64,000 nucleotides of DNA from Nocardiopsis sp. CNR-923. Its GTDB lineage: Bacteria; Actinomycetota; Actinomycetes; Streptosporangiales; Streptosporangiaceae. The notes under the pieces are model-generated. The model was not told where the DNA came from, ran no database searches, and saw nothing but the letters and a program-made list of their open reading frames with translations. Below, piece by piece: positions 28,500-38,051 of this stretch (positions within the stretch are counted from its first letter, which is position 1; each line of letters begins with the position of its first letter). The stretch spans positions 62,001-126,000 of the forward strand of contig NZ_MKKC01000076.1 of assembly GCF_001942255.1 (NCBI RefSeq), written 5' to 3'. Both the position numbers and the translations under genes were made by a program.

Positions 28500-29735
28500 G
28501 TGGCGCGGGCTGACGAGGCGAGCGATCCGGACACCGGTGCCCTCCGTCCCCTCCGCCATCCGGCCTTCCGGGCCCTGGCTCTGGGCCGCTCGCTGATGTT
28601 CCTGGGCAACGGCATGGCCTCCGTCGCCGTGGCCTTCGCCGTGCTGGACGCGACCGGCTCCCTGGTGAACGTGGGGCTGGTGGTGGGCGCGCGGTCGCTG
28701 GCCAACGTCTGCCTGCTGCTCCTGGGCGGGGTGCTCGCGGACCGTCTGCCCCGCTCGCTCGTCCTGCGCGGCGGATGCGTGCTGGCGGCGGGTTCCCAGG
28801 CGGCGCTCGCTGCGGCTCTGCTCACCGGGGCCGCCTCGCTCCCGCTGATGATCGGGCTGAGTCTGGTCAACGGAGCCGCTGCCGCGGCCAACCTGCCCGC
28901 CGCTGCCGCCCTGACCCCGCAGACCGTCCCGGCCGCGCTGCTGCGTCCGGCCAACGCGGTGCTGCGGGTCGGAGTGCACGCGGGCATGTTCGCCGGGGCG
29001 GGCCTGGGCGGCGCGGTCGTGGGGGCGGCGGGCTCGGGGTGGGCGATCGCGGCGGACGCGGCGTTGTTCGCGCTGGCCGGGGTCGCCTTCACCCTCCTGC
29101 GGGTGCCGAGCGGCCCGCGACGGGACGACGGCGGTGGTGTCCTCCGTGACCTCCTGGAGGGGTGGAGGGAGTTCACCGCCCGACGCTGGGTGTGGATCGT
29201 GGTGGCGCAGTTCATGGTGGTCAACGCCACGTGGACCGCGACCACGTCCGTCCTGGGACCGGCGATCGCCGACGCCTCCTTCGGCCGGACGGAGTGGGGC
29301 CTGCTGATGGCGGCGAACGCGGCGGGGCTCCTGGCGGGCGGCGCGCTGGCCGCGCGGTGGCAGCCGCGGCGGGCGCTGGCGTTCGGGGTCGCGCTGATCC
29401 TGGTGCAGACGGTGCCGTTGTTCGCGCTGGCGGGCTCGGTCCCGTTCCTCCCGCTGCTGTTCGCGATGGTCGTGGCGGGGATCGCGGTGGAGCAGTTCGG
29501 TGTTGCCTGGGAGGTGTCGGTCCAGGAGAACGTGCCCACGGAGCGGTTGTCGCGGGTGTACTCCTACGACGCGCTGGGGTCGTTCGTGGCCATGCCCGTG
29601 GGCCAGGTGGCGGCGGGGCCGCTGGCCGAGCGCGTCGGGCCCGGACCCGCGATCGCGCTGATGGCCGGCCTCACCGTCGCCGCGACGCTGGCGGCGCTCT
29701 CGTCCCGGAGCGTGCGGACCCTGCGCCGCCGCTGA
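28500..29735 (+). CDS. Major facilitator superfamily transporter (EntS/MFS_3-like exporter)
   Basis: A roughly 411-residue membrane protein with about twelve hydrophobic segments. The MFS loop motif appears as GGVLADRLPRSLVLRG between helices 2 and 3 (about residues 77-92). The N-terminal FRALALGRSLMFLGNGMASVAVA and the later EQFGVAWEVSVQENVP are typical of the EntS/MFS_3 group, which contains siderophore and drug exporters. Start GTG 28500 was chosen since the upstream codons of the longer frame (to 28461) are not coding-like; the ribosome site is weak either way. A BlaI-type repressor gene converges on it. Substrate unknown. Confidence 0.82.
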   Translation: MARADEASDPDTGALRPLRHPAFRALALGRSLMFLGNGMASVAVAFAVLDATGSLVNVGLVVGARSLANVCLLLLGGVLADRLPRSLVLRGGCVLAAGSQAALAAALLTGAASLPLMIGLSLVNGAAAAANLPAAAALTPQTVPAALLRPANAVLRVGVHAGMFAGAGLGGAVVGAAGSGWAIAADAALFALAGVAFTLLRVPSGPRRDDGGGVLRDLLEGWREFTARRWVWIVVAQFMVVNATWTATTSVLGPAIADASFGRTEWGLLMAANAAGLLAGGALAARWQPRRALAFGVALILVQTVPLFALAGSVPFLPLLFAMVVAGIAVEQFGVAWEVSVQENVPTERLSRVYSYDALGSFVAMPVGQVAAGPLAERVGPGPAIALMAGLTVAATLAALSSRSVRTLRRR

Positions 29736-29759
29736 CCGGCGCCCAGGGCCGCGGCACGG

Positions 29760-30134
29760 TCAGCTCGCGATGCCCCTGCGGTCCCGGGCCTGGTCGAGCA
29801 GCCGGTGGAACCTGGCCATGTCCTCGTCGCTGAACCGCTCGACGAAGCTGCGCAGGGTCGCCCCGGGGTCCGGCCCGGCGTTGAGCACCTCGTCCATGAC
29901 GCGCGCGGTGTACTCGGCGTGCGACTCGCGCGGCCAGTACACCCAGGCGCGGCCCGACTTCTCCCGGTCCAACAGGCCCTTGTGAAAGAGGATGTTGGCG
30001 ACGGTCATCACGGTCGTGTAGGCGATCTCCCGGTCGTAGACCATGGTCTCGCGGACACGGCGCACGGACAGCGGTTCCTCGGCCCGCCACAGCGCGTCCA
30101 TGATGGCCGCCTCGAGTTCCCCGAGCCCCCTCAC
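29760..30134 (-). CDS. BlaI/MecI/CopY-family transcriptional regulator
   Basis: A 124-residue winged-helix repressor: LGELEAAIMDALWRAEEPLSVRRVRE, then IAYTTVMTVANILFHKGLL as recognition region, followed by the C-terminal dimerisation helices. In the family, cleavage by a BlaR1/M56 sensor protease relieves repression. No M56 protease or beta-lactamase gene is in the window, so this is an orphan or has a distant partner. Start GTG 30134 is preceded by GGGGG at 8 bases. The 569 bases upstream contain no other gene. Confidence 0.87.
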   Translation of the reverse strand: MRGLGELEAAIMDALWRAEEPLSVRRVRETMVYDREIAYTTVMTVANILFHKGLLDREKSGRAWVYWPRESHAEYTARVMDEVLNAGPDPGATLRSFVERFSDEDMARFHRLLDQARDRRGIAS

Positions 30135-30703
30135 GGTGCCCACCCCCTGCTGTGTGTCCCCAGTTCGTACCGCGATCGTAGGCACGACGACAGCTCTCGC
30201 GTGGGAAAACGCCGGAGAGCGCACAGATCCGCACACCCGTGGCGTGGTTCACCGGCGTTTCGCGACCCGCGACGGCGCGGTGGGCGCGGAAGGAACGCCG
30301 TGCCGCCTCCGGACCGTGGCGGATCCGGGCGCGCGGGCTCCGCGGGGCGGGGCCCGTGTGACGCGCCACATCCGACATGGCCGAACCCGGTCATCGCGGC
30401 CGCACACCAAAACCCCTACAAACAAGTACATTCGCGACATGCCTGGCACGCTCCGCGAAGACGCCGCCACGCAGAGGCAATGCGGCTGTGAAAGATTGTT
30501 AGCTATCTCCTAGTTTCAACAACGCTCGGGTTCCCCGCTTGGAGGGCGGTACAAGTAGCCTGGGACCAGGACGAGTGCTGGCCAGGTCAGATACTCCCCG
30601 GACAGCGGGAGCCATCCCAGGTGTTCATTGAGCCCGCCTTGCCAGCAGCCACCCGTCTCCATACACATTCACTAGCGAGCTGCGGAAGTGGGCGATCTCC
30701 GCC
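30135..30703. other. Gene-free region with possible structured kgd leader
   Basis: No convincing gene on either strand. From about 30400 the base composition becomes more A/T rich. At 30559-30621 the repeats CCTGGGA and TCCCAGG could close a stem holding two inner hairpins (CCAG/CTGG at 30566-30581 and CTCCC/GGGAG at 30594-30611). I recognise no known RNA family. Its position 80-140 bases before kgd suggests a 5' leader. Confidence 0.35.
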
Positions 30704-33700
30704 GTGTCGTCTGAGGCGTCTCAACCCCTGACAGATTTCGGCCCCAACGAGTGGTTGGTCGAGGAGCTTTATCAGAAGTACCTGACCGATCCCAACTCCG
30801 TTGACAAGGCTGGTGGAACTTCTTCGCGGACTACAAGCCCGCGGACTCCGGCGCGAAGGGCGGAGGAGCCGCCAAGCCCGCGAAGGCGCAGCAGAGCAAG
30901 GCTCCCGCGGCCCCCGCGCCGAAGAAGTCCCCCAAGGCCGCCGAACCCAAGAGCGACGATGCTCTCCAGGTCAAGCAGGAGCGTCTGCGCGGGGCTCCCG
31001 CACGGACCGCGACCAACATGGAGTCGAGTCTGGCGCTGCCGACCGCGACCAGCGTGCGCGCGGTCCCGGTCAAGCTCCTGTTCGACAACCGCATCGTCAT
31101 CAACAACCATCTGCGCCGCGGGCGCGGTGGGAAGGTCTCCTTCACCCACCTCATCGGCTTCGCCATGGTCAAGGCGCTCAGGTCGATGCCGGAGATGAAC
31201 CACTCCTACGTCGAGGTCGACGGCAAGCCCGGTGTGGCCAAGCCCGAGCACGTCAACTTCGGTCTGGCCATCGACCTCCAGAAGCCGGACGGATCCCGCC
31301 AGCTGGTCGTGCCCTCCATCAAGGGCGCGGACGGGATGGACTTCACCGAGTTCTGGAGCGGCTACGAGGACCTGGTCCGCAAGGCCCGCAACAACAAGCT
31401 GGGCGTGGCGGACTTCCAGGGCACCACAATCAGCCTGACCAACCCCGGCGGCATCGGCACCGTGCACTCCGTGCCGCGTCTGATGCCCGGCCAGGGCACC
31501 ATTCTCGGCGTGGGCGCATGGAGTACCCGGCCGAGTTCCAGGGCGCCTCCCAGGACACCCTGAGCGAGCTGGGCATCAGCAAGGTCATGACGCTGACGTC
31601 CACCTACGACCACCGCATCATCCAGGGCGCGCAGTCCGGTGAGTTCCTCCGCCGGATCCACCAGCTGCTGCTGGGCGAGGACGGTTTCTACGACGAGATC
31701 TTCCGGTCCCTGCACATCCCGTACGAGCCGGTCCGCTGGGTCCAGGACATCCACGTCAACACGGCCACCCAGCTCGACAAGACCACCCGGGTCCAGGAGC
31801 TGATCCACGCCTACCGCGTGCGCGGCCACCTGATGGCGGCCACCAACCCGCTCGACCACGACGTGCGCCGCCACCCCGACCTGGACGTCCTCCAGCACGG
31901 GCTGACGCTGTGGGACCTGGACCGCTCGTTCCCCACCGGGGGCTTCGGCGGCAGGCAGGTCATGAAGCTCCGCGACGTGCTGGGCGTGCTGCGCGACACC
32001 TACTGCCGCACGGTGGGTATCGAGTACATGCACATCCAGAGCCCGGAGGAGCGGGAGTGGATCCAGGCGCACGTCGAGCGCGAGCACGAGAAGCTCGACC
32101 GCGACGAGCAGCTGCACATCCTTCACCGGCTCAACAGCGCCGAGGCGTTCGAGACCTTCCTCCAGACCAAGTACGTGGGTCAGAAGCGCTTCTCCCTGGA
32201 GGGCGGCGAGTCCCTGATCCCGCTGCTGGACGGCGTGATCTCCAAGGCCGCCAGGGCCGAGCTGGACGAGGCCGTCATCGGGATGGCCCACCGCGGCCGG
32301 CTCAACGTGCTCGCCAACATCTGCGGCAAGTCCTACGCGCAGATCTTCGGTGAGTTCGAGGGCAACCTGGACCCGCGCAGCGCGCACGGCTCCGGCGACG
32401 TCAAGTACCACCTGGGCACCGAGGGCTTCTTCGAGACCCGCGACGGCGACAAGATCCGGATCTCGCTGGCCGCCAACCCGTCCCACCTGGAGACGGTCGA
32501 CCCGGTCGCCGAGGGCATCGTCCGCGCCAAGCAGGACCTGCTCAACAAGGGCCCGCACGGCTTCACGGTGCTGCCGATCCTCATCCACGGCGACGCGGCG
32601 TTCGCCGGCCAGGGCGTGGTCGCCGAGACCCTGAACCTGTCCCAGCTGCGCGGTTACCGCACCGGCGGCACGGTGCACATCATCGTGAACAACCAGGTGG
32701 GCTTCACCACCTCGCCGTCGGACAGCCGTTCCAGCGTGTACGCCACCGACGTCGCGCGGATGGTGCAGGCGCCGATCTTCCACGTCAACGGGGACGACCC
32801 CGAGGCCGTGGTCCGGGTCGCGCACCTGGCCTTCGCCTACCGGCAGGCGTTCAACAAGGACGTCGTCATCGACATGGTCTGCTACCGGCGCCGCGGGCAC
32901 AACGAGGGCGACAACCCCGCGTTCACCCAGCCGCTGATGTACGACGTCATCGACGCCAAGCGCTCCACCCGCAAGCTGTACACCGAGGCCCTCATCGGCC
33001 GCGGCGACATCACGGTGGAGGAGGCCGAGTCGGCCCTGCGCGACTACCAGAGCGAACTGGAGCGCGCCTTCACCGAGACCCGAGAGGTCGAGAAGCGGCC
33101 GATCGAGCCCGGCGCCGTGGTCAAGCCCGAGGTGTTCACCGAGGGCCGCCTGGACCACTCGGCGGTCGAGACGTGCATCAGCACCGAGACCGTCAAGCGG
33201 GTCATCGACACCCAGGTCAACCTGCCCGACGGCTTCACGCCGCACCCGCGGCTGGCGCCGCAGATCACCCGGCGCGCGCAGCTGGTCGAGAGCGACTCGG
33301 TCGACTGGTCCACCGGTGAACTGCTGGCCTTCGGGTCGCTGTTGTTGGACGACCACACCGTCCGCCTCATCGGCCAGGACAGCCGCCGCGGCACCTTCGG
33401 CCAGCGGCACGCCACGCTGATGGACCGAGAAACCGGTGAGTCGTACACGCCGCTCAAGCAGTTCGACTCCGGCACCACCCGGTTCCACGTGCACGACTCG
33501 CTGCTGAGCGAGTACGCGGCGCTGGGCTTCGAGTACGGCTACTCGCTGACCCGTCCGGACGCGCTGGTGATGTGGGAGGCACAGTTCGGCGACTTCGTCA
33601 ACGGCGCCCAGACCGTCATCGACGAGTACATCAGCGCGGGCGAGCAGAAGTGGGGCCAGCGCTCCAGCGTGACCCTGCTGCTGCCGCACGGCTACGAGGG

Positions 33701-34325
33701 CCAGGGGCCCGACCACTCGTCGGCCCGCATCGAGCGGTTCCTCCAGCTGTGCGCGCAGGAGAACATGACGGTCGCCTTGCCGACCACCCCGGCGAGCTAC
33801 TTCCATCTGCTGCGCTGGCAGGCGATGTCGCGGCTGGAGCGCCCCCTGGTGATCTTCACGCCGAAGTCGCTGCTGCGGCTGAAGGCCGCCACGTCGGCCG
33901 CCGACGACTTCACGTCGGGCCACTTCCGACCGCTGATCGGGGACGACACCATCGCCCCCGACAAGGTCCGCCGCGTGGTGCTGTGCTCGGGCAAGATCTA
34001 CTACGACCTGGACGCGGCCCGTCGTAAGAGCGGCGACAAGCACACCGCGATCATCCGAGCGGAGCGGCTGTACCCGCTGCCGATCGAGGAGATCAGGGAG
34101 CAGCTCAAGGCCTTCCCGAACGCGGGCGAGGTCCTGTGGGTCCAGGAGGAGCCCGCCAACATGGGCCCGTGGCCGTTCGTGGCGCTGGTCTTCTCCGAGC
34201 AGCTCGACCGACCGTTCACCCGGATCTCCCGCCCGGCCTCCTCGGCCCCGGCGGCGGGGTCGGCCAAGCGGCACGAGGCCGAGCAGCGCGCCCTGGTGGA
34301 CACGGTGTTCCCGCCGGCCGACTAG
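30704..34325 (+). CDS. kgd: Multifunctional 2-oxoglutarate metabolism enzyme (Kgd/SucA-type), two frameshifts
   Basis: Actinobacterial fusion of an E2-like acyltransferase domain with a thiamine-diphosphate E1 domain. It decarboxylates 2-oxoglutarate in the TCA cycle, working with lipoamide dehydrogenase and DlaT. The N-terminus [21 protein letters not shown] is typical, followed by an Ala/Pro/Lys linker and the E2 domain with the catalytic DHRIIQGAQ. The E1 domain holds [33 protein letters not shown] and [10 protein letters not shown]. Two single-base losses split it: near 30810 (KA[x]W-NFFADYK) and near 31517 ([14 protein letters not shown]). Restored length is about 1208 residues, normal for the family. 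Start GTG 30704. As this enzyme is central to metabolism, two independent breaks strongly suggest sequence error. A DUF6104 gene follows 15 bases later. Confidence 0.92.
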
Positions 34326-34340
34326 GACGGGCGGGGCGAC

Positions 34341-34520
34341 GTGTACTACACCGATCGCGGAATCGAGGAGTTGGAGAACCGCCGCGGCGACGAGGAGGTC
34401 AGCTTCGCCTGGCTCGCCGAGCAGCTGAGGACGTTCACCGACGTCAATCCCGAGTTCGAGACGCCCGTCGACCGCCTGGCCACCTGGCTGGCCCGGTTGG
34501 ACGACGAGGACGACGAGTAG
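34341..34520 (+). CDS. DUF6104-type small acidic protein downstream of kgd
   Basis: A 59-residue protein starting MYYTDRGIEELENRRGDEEV and ending in the acidic tail LDDEDDE. The middle VSFAWLAEQLRTF and the hydrophobic helix VDRLATWLARL suggest a compact helical protein. I recognise it as the small conserved actinobacterial family found next to kgd in Streptomyces and relatives (DUF6104). Start GTG 34341 has GGGCGGGGCGAC upstream. The 15-base gap suggests co-transcription with kgd. The role is unknown; constant linkage suggests a function tied to the 2-oxoglutarate dehydrogenase complex. Confidence 0.75.
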   Translation: MYYTDRGIEELENRRGDEEVSFAWLAEQLRTFTDVNPEFETPVDRLATWLARLDDEDDE

Positions 34521-34562
34521 GTCCGAGCCGAACGCGGAAGGGCCCGGGTCATCCTGGGTTCC

Positions 34563-34617
34563 CACGGTGGTCGCAACACTCTGACTTTCAGGAGGTTGCG
34601 GCCACCGTGCCTTTTTC
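34563..34617 (+). terminator. Long hairpin plus T-run after kgd-DUF6104
   Basis: 15-base arms at 34563-34577 and 34595-34609 (14 of 15 pair; CACGGTGGTCGCAAC arm) with a 17-base loop, followed directly by CCTTTTT. This is an intrinsic terminator for the kgd transcript. Its right arm also contains the GTG start of the following transposase-like fragment, so it may instead derive from a mobile-element end. Confidence 0.6.
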
Positions 34618-34771
34618 CGAGCAGGAACTGGCCCGTCTCCGGGAACGGTTCCTGGGCCAGCTGGCCGAGACCGGGGACGTGACCGAGACAGCCCGATCCC
34701 CGGGTGTCAACCGCGACACCGCGTTCGGTGGGAGCGCCGCGCGACCCTCTCAGCGAACCGCCCAGAGATGA
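34607..34771 (+). pseudogene. Transposase-like N-terminal remnant
   Basis: A 54-residue frame beginning with GTG after an AGGAGG, encoding FSEQELARLRERFLGQLAE and then DVTETARSPGVNRDTAFGG. This resembles the N-terminal helix-turn-helix of actinobacterial IS-type transposases (GVNRNTAFGW-like wording). The chain then loses sense and stops, and no DDE catalytic region follows. I take it as the stump of an old insertion; no second inverted end is evident. Family assignment is approximate. Confidence 0.45.
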
Positions 34772-34841
34772 CATAACGGACACCGGACACCTGGCGGTCC
34801 CGGGGTGATCCCCGACGTTCCCCTGAACCCTCCCCGAGATC

Positions 34842-34883
34842 CGCGACATATCTTGAGTTCGCCCGACTCGCGACATATCGTGA
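34842..34883. repeat. Direct repeat pair before DUF4097-padR operon
   Basis: CGCGACATATCTTGA (34842-34856) and CGCGACATATCGTGA (34869-34883) match at 14 of 15 positions, 27 bases apart, ending 29 bases before the DUF4097 start. PadR proteins often bind ATAT-containing sites in their own promoters, so these are likely operators for the PadR protein two genes along. Confidence 0.5.
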
Positions 34884-34911
34884 TGACATCGAGCGAGCGA
34901 AAGGGTGCACG

Positions 34912-35762
34912 ATGGCACGTTGGACCATCGACAAGCCGATGACCCACACACTCGACGGGATCGTCGCGCTGAAGGTCAGGATCATCGGCGGTCACGTCAA
35001 CATCCTCCCCACCGACGACCCGGTCACCTTCGAGGTCACCGACATCGTCGGCGAACCCGTCCTGGTGACCCAGGAGGCGGGAATCCTCACCATCCACTAC
35101 GAGGACCTGACCAGCCAGGGTCTCCTCGACCGCCTCCGTCCCATCCAGCTCAACAGCTACAGGAGCATGGGCAGCCGCAAGGCCACCGTGAACCTGCGTC
35201 TCCCGAAGGACTGCCCGGTGGAGATCAACACGGTCAGCGCGCCCGTCGTGGCCGCCGGCCTGGGGGCCCGCACCAGCATCCGGACCGCTTCCGGCGAGAT
35301 CACCCTCGACGACCCCTCCGCGCGACCGACGTCACCACCGCCAACAGCCAGGCCTCGGTCCGCAACCCGTCCGGATCCCTGACCTTCAACAGCGTCAGCG
35401 GCCAGCTCGCCGTCGCGGGCGGACGCCTGTCGGACTTCAGCGCCAAGACCGCGTCCGGCCAGATCCTCGCGGACACCGACCTGTCCCCCTCCGGGCGGGT
35501 CCGGCTCAATTCCGTCTCCGGCGAGATCGCCCTACGCGTTCCCGCCGAGACGTCGGCGAACGTCGAGATGCGCTCGGTCACCGGCGCCCTCGACAGCGAC
35601 TTCTCCCTGGACCGGCGCAGCGCCCCGGCGCGCAACGTGCTCAGCGGGAAGATCGGCCCCGGGGTCGATCCCGCCGCCGTCACCACCACCACCGTGTCGG
35701 CCCGAACCGCGCTGCTGCGCCGCGCGCCCGCCACACCCGCCGCGATCCCCGAGGGAGCCTGA
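34912..35762 (+). CDS. DUF4097 beta-strand repeat protein, frameshift near 35316
   Basis: A protein of about 283 residues once one C is restored in a C-run near 35316, joining GEITLDDP to LRATDVTTANSQ. It consists of short repeating beta-strand units, for example TVSAPVVAAGLGARTSIRT, NSVSGQLAVAGGRLSDFS, NSVSGEIALRVPA. This is the parallel beta-helix pattern of DUF4097 adhesin-like proteins. No signal peptide or membrane segment was seen, so it is probably cytoplasmic. Its stop codon abuts the ATG of a PadR-family gene, a linkage common in Streptomyces and relatives, suggesting the pair forms a small stress or envelope-sensing module. Start ATG 34912 follows GAAAGGGTGCACG. Confidence 0.78.
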
Positions 35763-36791
35763 ATGAGCACCATCTTCGGTCACGGCAGACTCCGGCTCTA
35801 CCTGCTCAAACTGCTGGACGAGAGCCCGCGCCACGGCTACGAGATCATCAGCCTCCTGCGCGACCGCTTCCTGGGCGTGTACTCGCCCTCCCCCGGCACG
35901 GTCTACCCGCGTCTGTCCCGCCTGGAGGAGGAGGGACTGGTCACGCACACCGAGGAGGGCGGCCGCAAGGTCTACCGCCTCACCGACAAGGGGCGCCAGG
36001 AGCTGCGGGAGCGCAGCGGTGACCTGAACGACCTGGAACGGGAGATCACCGACTCGGTCCGCGACGTCGCCCGCGCGGTCAAGCAGGACGTGCGCGCGAC
36101 CATCGGCTCCCTGCGCGAGGAGCTGAAGTACGCCGCCAGAGGCGCGCGCCGCCCGTCCGCGGGGGCCGCGGGCGGCGGTGCTCCCCAGACGGAGCCCGAG
36201 ACGCCCGAGGACGCGGACGGGCCCGCGACGGCGACCGGCGGGGAACCCGGGGCGGACGAGGGGCGCCACGGGGGCGACCAGCGGGAACGGTCCTGCGAGG
36301 GCGGCCCGTGGGCCCGCGAGTGGGAGCGTTTCGCCCAGGGGTTCAGCGGCGCGTTCGGCGCGGCCTGGGGCCGCGGTTCGGACCGCTCGCACACCCCGGA
36401 GTTCGACCAGGCCCTGCGCGAGTTCTCCGAGCGCGTCCGCGACGTCGTCCGGGAGGCGGGTCACGTCGGCGAGGCGGCCGCCACCGACCTGCGGCGCATC
36501 CTCGACGACACGGTCGAGGTGATCCGCCGCGACGTGCGCCGGTGGGGTCCGCCGCGCGACCGCGCCGAGGAGGACGGGCGCGAGGAGGATGAGGAGGGCA
36601 AGCCCGCCGAGGGGGCCGAGGGCGCCGACGCACACGCGGGACCGGCGGCCGGAAGGCCCCGCCCCGAGGAGCCCGCCGAGGAGGCCCGGCCGATGCCGCC
36701 CGTCGACGGCGGCACCGCCGCCGACCCCTGGGGCACCGCGGTCAGCGAGCAGGAGGGCGGGGACGACCGGACCGGGGACACGAAGGCGTAG
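35763..36791 (+). CDS. PadR-family transcriptional regulator with long acidic C-terminal extension
   Basis: A 342-residue protein. Residues 1-100 form a clear PadR winged-helix domain (RLYLLKLLDESPRHGYEIISLL, then SPSPGTVYPRLSRLEEEGLV). The remainder is unusual: a low-complexity Glu/Ala/Pro/Gly-rich region interrupted by an amphipathic part (FAQGFSGAFGAAWGRG and EFDQALREFSERVRDVVREAG) and an acidic end. Classic PadR proteins are about 110-180 residues, so this is a long version, as seen with DUF4097 partners in actinobacteria. Its ATG touches the stop of the DUF4097 gene, so they are coupled. The direct repeats upstream of the operon are the probable binding sites. Confidence 0.85.
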   Translation: MSTIFGHGRLRLYLLKLLDESPRHGYEIISLLRDRFLGVYSPSPGTVYPRLSRLEEEGLVTHTEEGGRKVYRLTDKGRQELRERSGDLNDLEREITDSVRDVARAVKQDVRATIGSLREELKYAARGARRPSAGAAGGGAPQTEPETPEDADGPATATGGEPGADEGRHGGDQRERSCEGGPWAREWERFAQGFSGAFGAAWGRGSDRSHTPEFDQALREFSERVRDVVREAGHVGEAAATDLRRILDDTVEVIRRDVRRWGPPRDRAEEDGREEDEEGKPAEGAEGADAHAGPAAGRPRPEEPAEEARPMPPVDGGTAADPWGTAVSEQEGGDDRTGDTKA

Positions 36792-36811
36792 GAACCCCGA
36801 GCGAACACGTC

Positions 36812-36844
36812 GGGCCCGCAGCCGCGAGGACGCGCTGCGGGCCC
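36812..36844. terminator. Bidirectional terminator between padR and malic enzyme genes
   Basis: A perfect 10-bp inverted repeat (GGGCCCGCAG at 36812-36821 with CTGCGGGCCC at 36835-36844) around a 13-base loop, between convergent genes. Confidence 0.7.
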
Positions 36845-36860
36845 ACCCGTCGTGTGGTCG

Positions 36861-38051
36861 CTACTTCCGCGCGACACCGTCCTCGCGCGCCTGCGCGGCG
36901 ACGGCGGCGGCGACGGCGGGGGCCACCCGCTCGTCGAAGGGACCGGGGATGATGTAGTCGGCGGACAGGTCGTCGCCGACCAGCTCGGCCAGCGCGGTGG
37001 CGGCGGCCTGCTTCATGCTCTCGGTGATGTCGCTGGCGCCCGCGTCGAACGCGCCCCGGAACACGCCGGGGAAGGCCAGGACGTTGTTGATCTGGTTCGG
37101 GAAGTCGCTGCGCCCGGTGGCGACGACGCTCGCGTACCTGCGCGCGACGTCCGGATGGACCTCCGGGTTCGGGTTGGCCATCGCGAAGACGATGGCGTTG
37201 TCGGCCATCGTGGCGACGACCGACTCGGGCACCTCTCCGGAGGAGAGGCCGATGAAGACGTCGGCGCCGTCCAGGGCGCTCTCGATCGAGCCCTGGAGCC
37301 CCGCCTTGTTGGTGAGGGCGGCCAGCTCCCGCTTGACCGGGGTGAGCCCCTCGCGGCCCCCGTAGATCATGCCCTTGGAGTCGGCCACGGCGACGTCGCC
37401 GATGCCCCCGTCCAGGAGCATCTTGGTGACCGCGACCCCGGCCGCACCGGCGCCGGAGACCACCACGCGCAGGTCTCCCAAGGTCCGGCCGGTCACGCGG
37501 GCGGCGTTGCGCAGCGCGGCGACGGCCACGATGGCGGTGCCGTGCTGGTCGTCGTGGAAGACCGGGATGTCCAGCCGCTCACGCAGCTGGCGCTCGATCT
37601 CGAAGCAGCGCGGCGCGGAGATGTCCTCCAAATTGATGCCGCCGAAGGACGGGGCCATGCGCACGACGGTCTCGACGATCTCGTCGACGTCGGTGCAGGC
37701 CAGGGCGATCGGCACGGAGTCCACACCGCTGAACTGCTTGAACAGCAGCGACTTGCCCTCCATGACGGGCAGGGACGCCTCGGGACCGATGTTGCCGAGC
37801 CCCAGGACGGCGGTGCCGTCGGTGACGACGGCGACCAGGTTGCTCTTCCAGGTGTAGGTCTCGACGAGTTCCGGGTGCTCGGCGATGGCGTCGCACACGC
37901 GGGCGACGCCGGGCGTGTAGGCGAGCGACAGGCTCGCCTGGTCGTCGACGTCGACGGAGGAGGTCACGTGGAGCTTGCCGCCGCGGTGCAGGGCGAAGGC
38001 GGGATCCTGGTCCAGGTGTGCGGGCGTCTTGGTGTGCGAATCAGTGGACAA
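36861..38051 (-). CDS. NAD(P)-dependent malic enzyme
   Basis: Oxidative decarboxylation of malate to pyruvate, making NAD(P)H; cytoplasmic. The 396-residue short-form enzyme has [15 protein letters not shown] near the N-terminus, the catalytic Lys segment in [14 protein letters not shown] and the metal-binding stretch [13 protein letters not shown] (about residues 155-167). The NAD(P)-binding fold is [17 protein letters not shown] (about 188-204), followed by [10 protein letters not shown]. It has no phosphotransacetylase-like extension. TTG 38051 is the likely start, with GAGGGG nine bases before it; no better in-frame start lies near. The cofactor cannot be read safely, so I give no symbol. 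Confidence 0.92.
   Translation of the reverse strand: MSTDSHTKTPAHLDQDPAFALHRGGKLHVTSSVDVDDQASLSLAYTPGVARVCDAIAEHPELVETYTWKSNLVAVVTDGTAVLGLGNIGPEASLPVMEGKSLLFKQFSGVDSVPIALACTDVDEIVETVVRMAPSFGGINLEDISAPRCFEIERQLRERLDIPVFHDDQHGTAIVAVAALRNAARVTGRTLGDLRVVVSGAGAAGVAVTKMLLDGGIGDVAVADSKGMIYGGREGLTPVKRELAALTNKAGLQGSIESALDGADVFIGLSSGEVPESVVATMADNAIVFAMANPNPEVHPDVARRYASVVATGRSDFPNQINNVLAFPGVFRGAFDAGASDITESMKQAAATALAELVGDDLSADYIIPGPFDERVAPAVAAAVAAQAREDGVARK

Noticed and set aside
30704..31563. Programmed ribosomal frameshifting in kgd.
   Set aside because: There is no slippery heptamer or suitable downstream structure at either break, and the same one-base defect is found in many unrelated genes of the window.
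31362..34565. A 1067-codon open frame on the minus strand.
   Set aside because: Mirror of kgd; no ribosome site and no recognisable domain.
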